64,000 nucleotides of DNA from Mactra quadrangularis (GCA_025267735.1 CM046295.1:22538938-22602937); one strand, 5' to 3'; counted from the stretch's first letter, positions 40,401 through 52,695 are shown. A program made the numbers and translations. Notes: generated by a model not told the origin, from the sequence alone.

Positions 40401-43400
40401 TGGAACCGGTTCCAGAGAAAAAGTTTTTCCGCTCGAAAAAACGCATGATGTATACATCATGGAAAAAGTCGATTTCGGGCCAAACATTTTTGGTCCCGTT
40501 TTTGGCCTCTATTGGCCACAAGACATCCGCATAGACGTATTTGGGCAGAATTTTGGGCATAAACCGGCAATCGTGGCCAAAAACGGCAATTTACGCATAA
40601 CGCGCCTAACCCTAGATGGGTCTATGTACCGGCCTGGAAATGGGCCCGCCGGCCCCCGGAAGTGCCTCAGGTACGGGTTGTGGCACATTTCCTGGTTCGT
40701 CTGGACCATACAAAGGGACTGAGGCACAAATGGAACCGGTTCCAGAGAAAAAGTTTTTCCGCTCGAAAAAACGCATGATGTATACATCATGGAAAAAGTC
40801 GATTTCGGGCCAAACATTTTTGGTCCCGTTTTTGGCCTCAATTGGCCACAGGACATCCGCGTAGACGTATTTGGGCAGAATTTTGGGCATAAACCGGCAA
40901 TCGTGGCCAAAAACGGCAATTTACGCATAACGCGCCTAACCCTAGATGGGTCTATGTACCGGCCTGGAAATGGGCCCGCTGGCCCCTGGAAGTGCCTCAG
41001 GTACGGGTTGTGGCACATTTCCTGGTTCGTCTGGACCATACAAAGGGACTGCGGCACAAATGGAACCGGTTCCAGAGAAAAAGTTTTTCCGCTCGAAAAA
41101 ACGCATGATGTATACATCATGGAAAAAGTCGATTTCGGGCCAAACATTTTTGGTCCCGTTTTTGGCCTCTATTGGCCACAAGACATCCGCATAGACGTAT
41201 TTGGGCAGAATTTTGGGCATAAACCGGCAATCGTGGCCAAAAACGGCAATTTACGCATAACGCGCCTAACCCTAGATGGGTCTATGTACCGGCCTGGAAA
41301 TGGGCCCGCTGGCCCCCGGAAGTGCCTCAGGTACGGGTTGTGGCACATTTCCTGGTTCGTCTGGACCATACAAAGGGACTGAGGCACAAATGGAACCGGT
41401 TCCAGAGAAAAAGTTTTCCGCTCGAAAAAACGCATGATGTGTACATCAGGGAAAAAGTCGATTTCGGGCCAATAATTTTTGGTCCTGTTTTTGGCCTCAA
41501 TTGGCCTTAGGACATCCGCATAGACGTATTTGGGCAGAATTTTGGGCATAAACCGGCAATCGTGGCCAAAAACGGTAATTTACGCATAACGCGCCTAACC
41601 CTAGATGGGTCTATGTACCGGCCTGGAAATGGGCCCGCTGGCCCCCGGAAGTGCCTCAGGTACGGGTTGTGGCACATTTCCTGGTTCGTCTGGACCATAC
41701 AACGGGACTGAAGCACAATTGGAACCGTTTCCAAAAAAAAAAAAAAATTCCGCTCGAAAAAACGCATGATGTATACATCATGGAAAAAGTCGATTTCGAT
41801 CCAAAAATTTTTGGTCCCGTTTTGGGCCTCAATTGGCCACAGGACATCCGCATAGACGTATTTTGGCAGAATTTTGGGCATAAACCGGCAATCGTGGCCA
41901 AAAACGGCAATTTACGCATATCGCGCCTAACCCTAGATGGGTCTATGTACCGGCCTGGAAATATGCCCACTGGCCCCCGGAAGTGCCTCAGGTACGGGTT
42001 GTGGCACATTTCCTGGTTCGTCTGGACCATACAAAGAGACTGAGGCACAAATGGAACCGGTTCCAGAGAAAAAGTCTTTCCGCTCGAAAAAACGCATGAT
42101 GTATACATCATGGAAAAAGTCGATTTCTGGCCAAACATTTTTGGTCCCGTTTTTGGCCTCAATTGGCCACAGGACATTCGCATAGACGTATTTGGGCAGA
42201 ATTTTGGGCATAAACCGTCAATCGTGGCCAAAAACGGCAATTTACGCATAACGCGCCTAACCCTAGATGGGTCTATGTACCGGCCTGGAAATGGGCCCGC
42301 TGGCCCCCGGAAGTGCCTCAGGTACGGGTTGTGGCACATTTCCTGTTTCGTCTGGACCATACAAAGGGACTGAGGCACAAATGGAACCGATTCCAGAGAA
42401 AAAGTTTTTCCGCTCGAAAAAACGCATGATGTATACATTAGGGAAGAAGTCGATTTCGGGCCAAACATTTTTGGTCCCGTTTTTGGCCTCAATTGGCCAC
42501 AGGACATCCGCATAGACGTATTTGGGCAGAATTTTGGGCATAAACCGGCAATCGTGGCCAAAAACGGCAATTTACGCATAACTTGCCTAACCCTAGATGG
42601 ATCTATGTACCGGCCTGGAAATGGGCCCGCTGGCCCCCGGAAGTGCCTCAGGTACGGGTTGTGGCACATTTGCTGGTTCGTCTGGACCATACAAAGGGAC
42701 TGAGGCACAAATGGAACTGGTTCCAGAGAAAAAGTCTTTCCGCTCGAAAAAACGCATGATGTATATATCAGGGAAAAAGTCGATTTCGGGCCAAAAATTT
42801 TTGGTCCCGTTTTTTGCCTCAATTGGCCACAGGACATCCGCATTGACGTATTTGGGCAGAATTTTGGGCATTAACCGGCAGTCGTGGCCAAAAACGTCAA
42901 TTTACGCATAACGCGCCTAACCCTAGATGGGTCTATGTACCGGCCTGGAAATGGGCCCGCTGGCCCCCGGAAGTGCCTCAGGTACGGGTTGTGGCACATT
43001 TCCTGGTTCGTCTGGACCATACAAAGGGACTGCGGCACAAATGGAACCGGTTCCAGAGAAAAAGTTTTTCCGCTCGAAAAAACGCATGATGTATACATCA
43101 TGGAAAAAGTCGATTTCGAGCCAAACATTTTTGGTCCCGTGTTTGGCCTCAATTGGCCACAAGACATCCGCATAGACGTATTTGGGCAGAATTTTGGGCA
43201 TAAACCGGCAATCGTGGCCAAAAACGGCAATTTACGCATAACGCGCCTAACCCTAGATGGGTCTATGTACCGGCCTGGAAATGGGCCCGCTGGCCCCTGG
43301 AAGTGCCTCAGGTACGGGTTGTGGCACATTTCCTGGTTCGACTGGACCATACAAAGGGACTGAGGCACAAATGGAACCGGTTCCAGAGAAAAAGTTTTTC

Positions 43401-46400
43401 CGCTCGAAAAAACGCAATGATGTATACATCAGGGAAAAAGTCGATTTCGGGCCAAAAAATTTTGGACCCGTTTTTGGCCTCAATTGGCCACAGGACATCC
43501 GCATAGACGTATTGGGTAGAATTTTGGGCATAAACCTGCAATCGTGGCCAAAAACGGCAATTTACGCATAACGCGCCTAACCCTAGATGGGTCTATGTAC
43601 CGGCCTGGAAATGGGCCCGCTGGCCCCCGGAAGTGCCTCAGGTACGGGTTGTGGCACATTTGCTGGTTCGTCTGGACCATACAAAGGGACTGAGGCACAA
43701 ATGGAACCGGTACCAGAGAAAAAGTCTTTCCGCTCAAAAAAACGCATGATGTATACATCAGGGAAAAAGTCGATTTCGGGCCAAAAATTTTTGGTCCCGT
43801 TTTTTGCCTTAATTGGCCACAGGACATCCGCATTGACGTATTTGGGCAGAATTTTGGGCATTAACCGGCAATCGTGGCCAAAAACGTCAATTTACGCATA
43901 ACGCGCCTAACCCTAGATGGGTCTATGTACCGGCCTGGAAATGGGCCCGCTGGCCCCCGGAAGTGCCTCAGGTACTGGTTGTGGCACATTTCCGCTCGAA
44001 AAAACGCACAATTGGAACCGGTTCCAAAAAAAAAAAAAATTCCGCTCGAAAAAACGCATGATGTATAGATCATGGAAAAAGTCGATTTCGGGCCAAACAT
44101 TTTTGGTCCCGTTTTTGGCCTCAATTGGCCACAGGACATCCGCATAGACGTATTTTGGCAGAATTTTGGGCATAAACCGGCAATCATTGCCAAAACGGCA
44201 ATTTACGCATAACGCGCCTAACCCTAGATGGTTCTATGTACCGGCCTGGAAATATGCCCACTGGCCCCCAGAATTACCTCAGGTACGGGTTGTGGCACAT
44301 TTCCTGGTTCGTCTGGACCATACAAAGGGACTGCGGCACAAAGAACCGGTTCCAGAGAAAAAGTTTTTCCGATCGAAAAAACGCATGATGTATATATACA
44401 TCAGGGAAAAAGTCGATTTCGATCCAAAAATTTTTGGTCCCGTTTTGGGCCTCAATTGGCCACAGGACATCCGCATAGACGTATTTGGGCAGAATTTTGG
44501 GCATAAACCGGCAATCGTGGCCAAAAACGGCAATTTACGCATACCGCGCCTAACCCTAGATGGGTCTATGTACCGGCCTGGAAATGGGCCCGCTGGCCCC
44601 CGGAAGTGCCTCAGGTACGGGTTGTGGCACATTTCCTGGTTCGTCTGGACCATACAAAGGGACTGAGGCACAAATGGAACCGGTTCCAGAGAAAAAGTCT
44701 TTCCGCTCGAAAAAACGCATGATGTATACATCAGGGAAAAAGTCGTTTTCGGGCCAAACATTTTTGGTCCCGTTTTTGGCCTCAATTGGCCACAGGACAT
44801 CCGCATAGACGTATTTGGGCAGAATTTTGGGCATAAACCGGAAATCGTGGCCAAAAACGGCAATTTACGCATAACGCGCCTAACCCTACATGGGTTTATG
44901 TATCGGCCTGGAAATAGGCCCGCTGGCCCCCGGAAGTGCCTCAGGTACGGGTTGTGGCACATTTCCTGGTTCGTCTGGACCATACAAAGGGACTGAGGCA
45001 CAAATGGAACCGGTTCCAGAGAAAAAGTTTTTCCGCTCGAAAAAACGCATGATGTATACATCAGGGAAAAAGTCGATTTCGGGCTAAAAATCTGTGGTCC
45101 CGTTTTTGGCCTCAATTGGCCACACGACATCCGCATAGACGTATTTTGGCAGAATTTTGGGCATAAACCGGCAATCGTGGCCAAAAACGGCAATTTCGCA
45201 ATACGCGACTAACCCTAGATGGGTCTATGTACCGGACGGGAAATGGGCCCACTGGCCCCCGGAAGTGCCTCAGGTACGGGTTGTGGCACATTTCCTGGTT
45301 CGTCTGGACCATACAAAGGGACTGAGGCACAATTGGAACCGGTTCCAAAAAAAAAAAATTTCCGCTCGAAAAAACGCATGATGTATACATCATGGAAAAA
45401 GTCGATTTCGGGCCAAACATTTTTGGTCCCGTTTTTGGCCTCAATTGGCCACAGGAGATCCGCACAGACGTATTTTGGCAGAATTTTGGGCATAAACCGG
45501 CAATCGTGGCAAAAAAAAAAAAATTTCGCATAACGCGCCTAACCCTAGATGGGTCTATGTACCGGACGGGCAATGGGCCCGCTGGCCCCCGGAAGTGCCT
45601 CAGGTACGGGTTGTGGCACATTTCCTGGTTCGTCTGGACCATACAAAGGGACTGAGGCACAATTGGAACCGGTTCCAAAAAAAAAAAATTCCGCTCGAAA
45701 AAACGCATGATGTATACATCATGGAAAAAGTCTATTTCGGGCCAAACATTTTTGGTCCCGTTTTTGGCCTCAATTGGCCACAGAACATCCGCATAGACGT
45801 ATTTTGGCAGAATTTTGGGTATAAACCGGCAATCGTGGCCAAAAACGGCAATTTACGCATAACGCGCTTAACCCTAGATGGGTCTATGTACCGGCCTGGA
45901 AATAGGCCCGCTAGCTCCCGGAAGTGCCTCAGGTACGGGTTGTGGCACATTTCCTGGTTCGTCGGGACCATACAAAGGGACTGAGGCACAAATGGAACCG
46001 GTTCCAGAGAAAAAGTTTTTCCGCTCGAAAAAACGCATGATGTATACCTCATGGAAAAAGTCGATTTCGGGCCAAACATTTTTGGTCCCGTTTTTGACCT
46101 CAATTGGCCACAGGACATCCGCATAGACGTATTTGGGCAGAATTTTGGGCATAAACCGGCAATCGTGGCCAAAAACGGCAATTTACGCATAACTTGCCTA
46201 ACCCTAGATGGGTCTATGTACCGGCCTGGAAATGGGCCCGCTGGCCCCCGGAAGTACCTCAGGTAGGGGTTGTCGCACATTTCCTGGTTCGTCTGGACCA
46301 TACAAAGGGACTGAGGCACAAAGGGAAGCGGTTCCAGAGAAAAAGTTTTTCCGCTCGAAAAACGCATGATGTATACATCAGGGAAAAAGTCGATTTCGGG

Positions 46401-49400
46401 CCAAAAATGTTTGGTCCCGTTTTTTGCCTCAATTGGCCACAGGACATCCGCATAGACGTATTTGGGCAGAATTTTGGGCATAAACCGGCAATCGTGGCCA
46501 AAAACGGCAATTTACGCATAACGCGCCTAACCCTAGATGGGTCTATGTACCGGCCTGGAAATGGGCCCGCTGGCCCCCGGAAGTGCCTCAGGTACGGGTT
46601 GTGGCACATTTCCTGGTTCGTCTGGACCATACAAAGGGACTGAGGCACAAATGGAACCGGTTCCAGAGAAAAAGTTTTTCCGCTCGAAAAAACGCATGAT
46701 GTATCTATCATGGAAAAAGTCGATTTCGGGCCAAACATTTTTGGTCCCGTTTTTAGCCTCAATTGGCCACAGGACATCCGCATAGACGTATTTGGGCAGA
46801 ATTTTGGGCAAAAAGCGGCAATCGTGGCCAAAAACGGCAACTTACGAATAACGCGCCTTACCCTAGATGGGTCTATGTACCGGCCTGGAAATGGGCCCGC
46901 TGGCTCCCGGAAGTGCCTCAGGTACGGGTTGTGGCACATTTCCTGGTTCGTCTGGACCATACAAAGGGACTGAGGCACAAATGGAACCGGTTCCAGAGAA
47001 AAAGTTTTTCCGCTCGAAAAAACGCATGATGTATACATCAGTGAAAAAGTCGATTTTGGGCCAAAAATATTTGGTCCCGTTTTTGGCCTCAATTGGCCAC
47101 AGGACATCCGCATAGACGTATTTGGGCAGAATTTTGGGCATAAACCGGCAATTGTGGCCAAAAACGGCAATTTACGCATAACGCGCCTAACCCTAGATGG
47201 GTCTATGTACCGGCCTGGAAATGGGCCCGCTGGCCCCCGGAAGTGCCTCAGGTACGGGTTGTGGCACATTTCCTGGTTCGTCTGGATCATACAAAGGGAC
47301 TGAGGCACAAATGGAACCGGTTCCAGAAAAAAAGTTTTTCCGCTCGAAAAAACGCATGATGTATACATCAGGGAAAAAGTCGATTTCGGGCCAAAAATTA
47401 TTGGTCCCGTGTTTGGCCTCAATTGGCCACAGGACATTCGCATAGACGTATTTGGGCAGAATTTTGGGCATAAACCGGCAATCGTAGCCAAAAACGGCAA
47501 TTTACGCATAACGCGCCTAACCCTAGATGGGTCTATGTACCGGCCAGGAAATGGGCCCGCAGGCCCCCGGAAGTGCCTAAGGTACGGGTTGTGGCACATT
47601 TCCTGGTTCGTCTGGACCATACTAAGGGACTGAGGCACTAATGGAACCGGTTCCAGAGAAAAAGTTTTTCCGCTCGAAAAAACGCATGATGTATACATCA
47701 GGGAAAAAGTCGATTTCGGGCCAAAAATTTTTGGTCCCGTTTTTGGCCTCAATTGGCCACAGGACATCCGCATAGACGTATTTGGGCAGAACTTTGGGCA
47801 TAAACCGGCAATCGTGGCCAAAAACGGCAATTTACGCATAACGCGCCTAACCCTAGATGGGTCTATGTACCGGCCTGGAAATGGGCCCGCTGGCCCCCGG
47901 AAGTGCCTCAGGTACGGGTTGTGGCACATTTCCTGGTTCGTCTGGACCATACAAAGGGACTGAGGCACAAATGGAACCGGTTCCAGAGAAAAAGTTTTTT
48001 CCGCTCGAAAAAACGCATGATGTATACATCAGGGAAAAAGTCGATTTCGGGCCAAAAATTTTTGGTCCCGTTTTTGGCCTCAATTGGCCACAGGACATCC
48101 GCATAGACGTATTTGGGCAGAACTTTGGGCATAAACCGGCAATCGTGGCCAAAAACGGCAATTTACGCATAACGCGCCTAACCCTAGATGGGTCTATGTA
48201 CCGGCCTGGAAATGGGCCCGCTGGCCCCCGGTATGGGTTGTGGCACATTTCCTGGTTCGTCAGGACCATACAAAGGGACTGCGGCACAAATGGAACCGGT
48301 TCCAGAGAAAAAGTTTTTCCGCCCGAAAAAAACGCATAATGTATACATCAGGGAAGAAGTCGATTTCGGGCCAAAAATTTTTGGTCCGTTTTGGGCCTCA
48401 ATTGGCCACAGGACATCCGCATAGACGTATTTGGGCAGATATTTGGGCATTAACCGGCAATCGTGACCAAAAACGGCAATTTACGCATAACGCGCCTAAC
48501 TCTAGATGGGTCTATGTACCGGCCTGGAAATGGGCCCGCTGGCCCCCGGAAGTGCCTCAGGTACGGGTTGTGGCACATTTCCTGGTTCGTCTGGACCATA
48601 CAAAGGGACTGAGGCACAAATGGAACCGGTTCCAGAGAAAAAGTTTTTCCGCTCGAAAAAACGCATGATGTATCCATCATGGAAAAAGTCGATTTCGGAC
48701 CAAACATTTTTGGTACCGTTTTTGGCTTCAATTGACCACAGGACATCCGCATAGACTTATTTGGGCAGAATTTTGGGCATAAACCGGCAATCGTAGCCAA
48801 AAACGGCAATTTACGCATAACGCGCTAACCCTAGATGGGTCTATGTACCGGCCTGGAAATGGGCCCGCTGGCTCCCGGAAGTGCCTCAGGTACGGGTTGT
48901 GGCACATTTCCTGGTTCGTCTGGACCATACAAAGGGACTGAGGCACAAATGGAACCTGTTCCAGAGAAAAAGTTTTTCCGCTCGAAAAAACGCATGATGT
49001 ATACATCAGGGAAGAAGTCGATTTCGGGCCAAACATTTTTGGTCCCGTTTTTGGCCTCAATTGGCCACAGGACATCCGCATAGACGTATTTTGGCGGAAT
49101 TTCGGGCATTACCCGGCAATCGTGGCCAAAAACGGCAATTTACGCAAAACGCGCCTAACCCTAGATAGGGACAATGTACCGGCCTGGAAATGGGTCCGCT
49201 GGCATCCGGAAGTGCCTCAGGTACCGGTTGTGGCACTTTTCTAGTTCTTCTGGACCATACGAAGAGACTGAGGCACAAATGGAACCGGTTCCAGAGAAAA
49301 AGTCTTTCCGTTCGAAAAAAACGCATGATGTTTACATCAGGGAAAAAGTCGATTTTGGGTAAAAAAATTTTGGTCCCGTTTTTGGCCTCTATTGGCCACA

Positions 49401-50211
49401 GGACATCTGCATAGACGTATTTTGGCGGAATTTCGGGCATAAACCGGCAATCGTGGCCAAAAACGGCAATTTACGCAAAACGCGCCTAACCCTAGATAGG
49501 GACTATGTACCGGCCTGGAAATTGGCCCGCTGGCCCCCGGAAGTGCCTCAGGTACCGGTTGTGGCACATTTCCTGGTTCGTCTGGACCATACGAAGGGAC
49601 TGAGGCACAAATGGAACCGGTTCCAGAGAAAAAAAAATTCCGTTCGAAAAAACGCATGATGTATACATCAGGGAAAAAGTCGATTTCGGGCCAAAAATTT
49701 TGGCCCCGTTTTTGGCCTCAATTGGCCACCGGACATCCGCATAGACGTATTTGGGCGGAATTTCGGGCATAAACCGGCAATCGTGGCCAAAAACGGCAAT
49801 TTACGCAAAACGCGCCTAACCCTAGATAGGGACTATGTACCGGCCCTGAAATGGGCCCGCTGGCCCCCGCAAGTGCCTCAGGTACCTGTTGTGGCACTTT
49901 TCCTGGTTCGTCTGGACCATACGAAGGGACTGAGACACAAATGGAACCGGTTCCAGAGAAAAAGTTTTTCCGCTCAAAAAAACGCATGATGTATACATCA
50001 GGGAAAAAGTCGATTTCGGGCCAAAAATATCTGGTCCCGTTTTGGCCTCAATTGGCCACAGGACATCCGCATAGACGTATTTGGGCGGAATTTCGGGCAT
50101 AAATCGGCAATCGTGGCCAAAAACGGCAATTTACGCATAACGCGCTTAACCCTAGATAGGGACTATGTACCGGCCTGGTAATGGGTCCGCTGTCCCCCGG
50201 AAGTACCTCAT
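37424..50211 (+). repeat. 330-bp satellite, about 39 tandem units plus a truncated one
   Basis: Units counted from ctaaccctagat start near 37426, 37646, 37977, 38309, 38637, 38966, 39286, 39613 and then about every 330 bp to 50149. The first unit is short (~220 bp; it lacks the stretch between ctggcccc and gaaaaaacgcatg). The last breaks off at 50211. GC content is near 50 percent, against roughly a third outside. Typical marks per unit: ggaaccggttcc, atgatgtatacatca, ccaaaaatttttgg, ggcctcaattggcc. Open frames on both strands follow from the unit length (110 x 3) and are not taken as genes. Confidence 0.97.
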
Positions 50212-50670
50212 TAATATATGGACGTCTGTGCTCAGCAATACAAGAGTAGACTCTGTTTCTGTAGCTTAAATATTGCTGCAAGAGAATTTGGGGTCCCTTT
50301 CATACGCAACTATTTTGAAACATCTCATGCGAAGGGGCCCCTAGACGCAGCCGGTGGTTTTATAAAACAAGCATATCCAATAAACTGAAAGTAACTGAAA
50401 ATGTGCATCTTTCCATATTGGAAAATTTAGAATAGGAATGAGAACTAAACTATTTGACTGTTCGAATGTTAGTGCATTTGTTCTTTTAGGCGCTGTTAAA
50501 ATTAAATTACATTTAGTTATCATTTTATAGTACTTACATGTTCATTTTCGTATGAGCAAATTAAATACAATAAATGTACGTATTGTGTAACGTTATATAA
50601 TGCGACGTCGCTGTTTTTTTTAATGTGACGTTAATGTGTATCAGCCGTGGACGTTACGTCTAGGCGATAT
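50212..50670 (+). other. Right arm of the candidate element
   Basis: The first ~140 bp are unique and include a stem, ggggtccctttcatacgca against tgcgaaggggcccc. Then comes direct repeat R (50352-50644), followed by the putative terminal repeat with ggacgttacgtctaggcgat. Confidence 0.5.
50352..50644 (+). repeat. Direct repeat R flanking the satellite
   Basis: Counterpart of 37163-37423 in the same orientation. It also ends in gtgtatcag, but continues into the terminal repeat instead of satellite. Confidence 0.88.
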
Positions 50671-51247
50671 GACGACTCGTATGTTGAAAATGTATTCCAA
50701 ACGATGTATGTTTTGTCACTATAATATGCACAGAACTAAAAAATATCGGCGCACGTGCATTGGTAAGACGCGTAAATTTATATAGTTTATTTTTGATATG
50801 ATATATGAATCTTTGTCTTAAAATATTGTATTTTGCGATGATAACTTCAAGTTTTAAGACGTGAGAAATTATTCAATCTTAAAAGTCTTAAACTGCTTTT
50901 TTAATATAAACTAATATTCATATCAACAACATTGTGAAAGATTTAATGAAAATGAAATTTAACCGGACATTTGGACTGGCTACAACACATTTTTTTTATT
51001 GATCGACTGGAATTTCACTGGTCAGGTCTGTTGGACCGGCACTTTTCGGAATGTCTGGTAAATGAATACATCATATAGTGGCATTATTAATTCTAACCTA
51101 AATGGAGAATATTAAGAATAAAATATTACAACGTACAGTTATTATAGATATGACAATGTAAATCTGATTATTTTGTAATATAACAATCTACATTTAATCA
51201 GCAAATGATTTTAATATTTAATTTTAATTCATAAGATCTATTTTTTA

Positions 51248-51551
51248 GCCGCCCAGCTAGCTCAGTTGGTAGCACGCAAGTCTACTGATCGAGGGCTCGA
51301 GGGTTCGATTCCGGACGGGGCATACTTCCATGGAGCTTGGTCATGAAATTATTTCTACAGCCGTTCTCCCTCCTACTTATAATTTTTATTATGTAGGACA
51401 GTTGTCAGTCACTGACGGAAGTATGTGCTTAGTAGTTGGTTAACAGAGATTTAGCCTTTCCAGGAGGAGTGAGCAGATGGACTGACTGCCGTTATATGAC
51501 CTATAATTGTGTTGCTACGGCGTTAAACTCAACAAACAAACAAACAAACAG
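51248..51551 (+). mobile_element. tRNA-derived SINE, family B (well preserved)
   Basis: The head gccgcccagctagctcagtt and ggtagcacgc, box B gggttcgattccgg, the body ccgttctccctcctacttat and cagtcactgacggaagtatg, and the tail ctacggcgttaaactcaaca with acaaacaaac are all present. Confidence 0.92.
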
Positions 51552-52233
51552 ATCTATTTCATTTCATTCACCTTTAAAAAAATAGTTTCAATAGATATCG
51601 ATTTACCTACACGAATATATAACAAAGCAGACCCGATAGAACATTGATAACTATTTTAAATTAATGTATATAAAACAATACCTAAATTAAAACACTTGTT
51701 AATACTACAAAACACTTCTTCCCACCCGAGACAAACAAATTAATTACAAAGCCATATAAATATATGAAATAAAGAATTGAATTTATAAGTATATTAGAAA
51801 TAATCTCCAACAATTTATCATTTGTATTTTTTTTATTTAATCTCTTACCACGGCTTATGGACGGACTAACGTTTGAAAATATACAATTAAATAGTATACA
51901 AGCGATTAAAGAAGTGCATAAACCTTTGAAGGTAATTTTACATTTTGACCAGCAGGCTATAGATCTAAATACAAGGTTTGTTAGTCTTATTTTACATACA
52001 TTTAATTGTTTTGTTAAGTACAGTTTGATCTTTAAAAGTTTTTTATTAATACGCTTTCCATTGTATTGTTTAAGTTTTGAACTGCTGGTCAATAAATTCG
52101 TGATTTATTGGAGTCGAGTTTGAATAGTTTCAATAGATATCAACCATCTTTTTTAGTTTTAAATCAAGATATTGGTTTTAAGTATTTCAAAAGTAAAGTT
52201 TGTTTAGCTTAAAATTCTCATCTTTTTAGTCCC

Positions 52234-52503
52234 TATAGCTCGTTTAGGATAACTTGAGACAAAATACAACGATACCATTTTATACATAGGTGGATTTAAG
52301 GTTAGAACACGTAATTATCGGCTATTATCTGTGTGTTTTTGATGTATTAAATTTAGTACGAGAACACACGTTCTACACATTAGGACATGTTTAATACTTT
52401 CATTACACAAAATAAGCTGACCTCCCTGTTTTATGTAATACCTGAGTCCCAAATATGTAAACAGACTGAGTCGTTCGTCTCAAGTTATCCTAAACGAGCT
52501 ATA
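52234..52503. mobile_element. MITE with perfect 27-bp inverted ends
   Basis: Left tatagctcgtttaggataac (52234, on to 52260) and right gttatcctaaacgagctata (ending 52503) are exact inverted copies over 27 bp. The interior of about 215 bp is non-coding. The TA at the ends suggests a TA-targeting family. Confidence 0.95.
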
Positions 52504-52695
52504 ATACTTATAAAGTGCCTGTTTATAATTTTAATGTAATGATTATTGACAGTATTTAGTTGCAATAACTACGACAACAGTGCATAGGTATTTATTAATA
52601 ACAGTGTTGATCAACTATGCATAAAATAATGTTGTTATAGTCCAACAGAATTAATCTGAGCTTGACCTTTATGCAAGAATATATCAAACTCAGTA

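Larger units (their letters stand above)
35384..50670. mobile_element. Candidate TIR-bounded element carrying a satellite array
   Basis: Bases 35384-35419 (core gacgtaacgtctacacctga) and the reverse complement of 50635-50670 (core gacgtaacgtccacggctga) agree at about 27 of 36 positions. Inside lie a ~2 kb left arm, a 12.8 kb satellite and a ~460-bp right arm. The 260 bp left of the array are repeated, in direct orientation, right of it. I infer a short non-autonomous DNA element enlarged by the array. The termini and superfamily are unproven, and no flanking target duplication is clear. Confidence 0.45.

Noticed and set aside
37424..50211. Dozens of 80-570-codon open frames in the satellite as protein genes
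   Set aside because: Frames are open on both strands and in several phases because the unit is 330 bp with few stops. No start context, splice site or single preferred frame is seen. Kept only as a finding.
37424..50211. Telomere-like CTAACCCTA once per satellite unit
   Set aside because: A single short match per unit, without tandem TTAGGG; too short to mean an interstitial telomere.
37424..50211. CRISPR array
   Set aside because: There are no short repeats separated by unique spacers; the whole 330-bp unit repeats, and the genome is animal.
35384..50670. Direct repeats around the array as LTRs of a retrotransposon
   Set aside because: The repeats lack TG...CA ends and a 5-bp target duplication, there is no primer-binding site, and no gag-pol coding lies between them.
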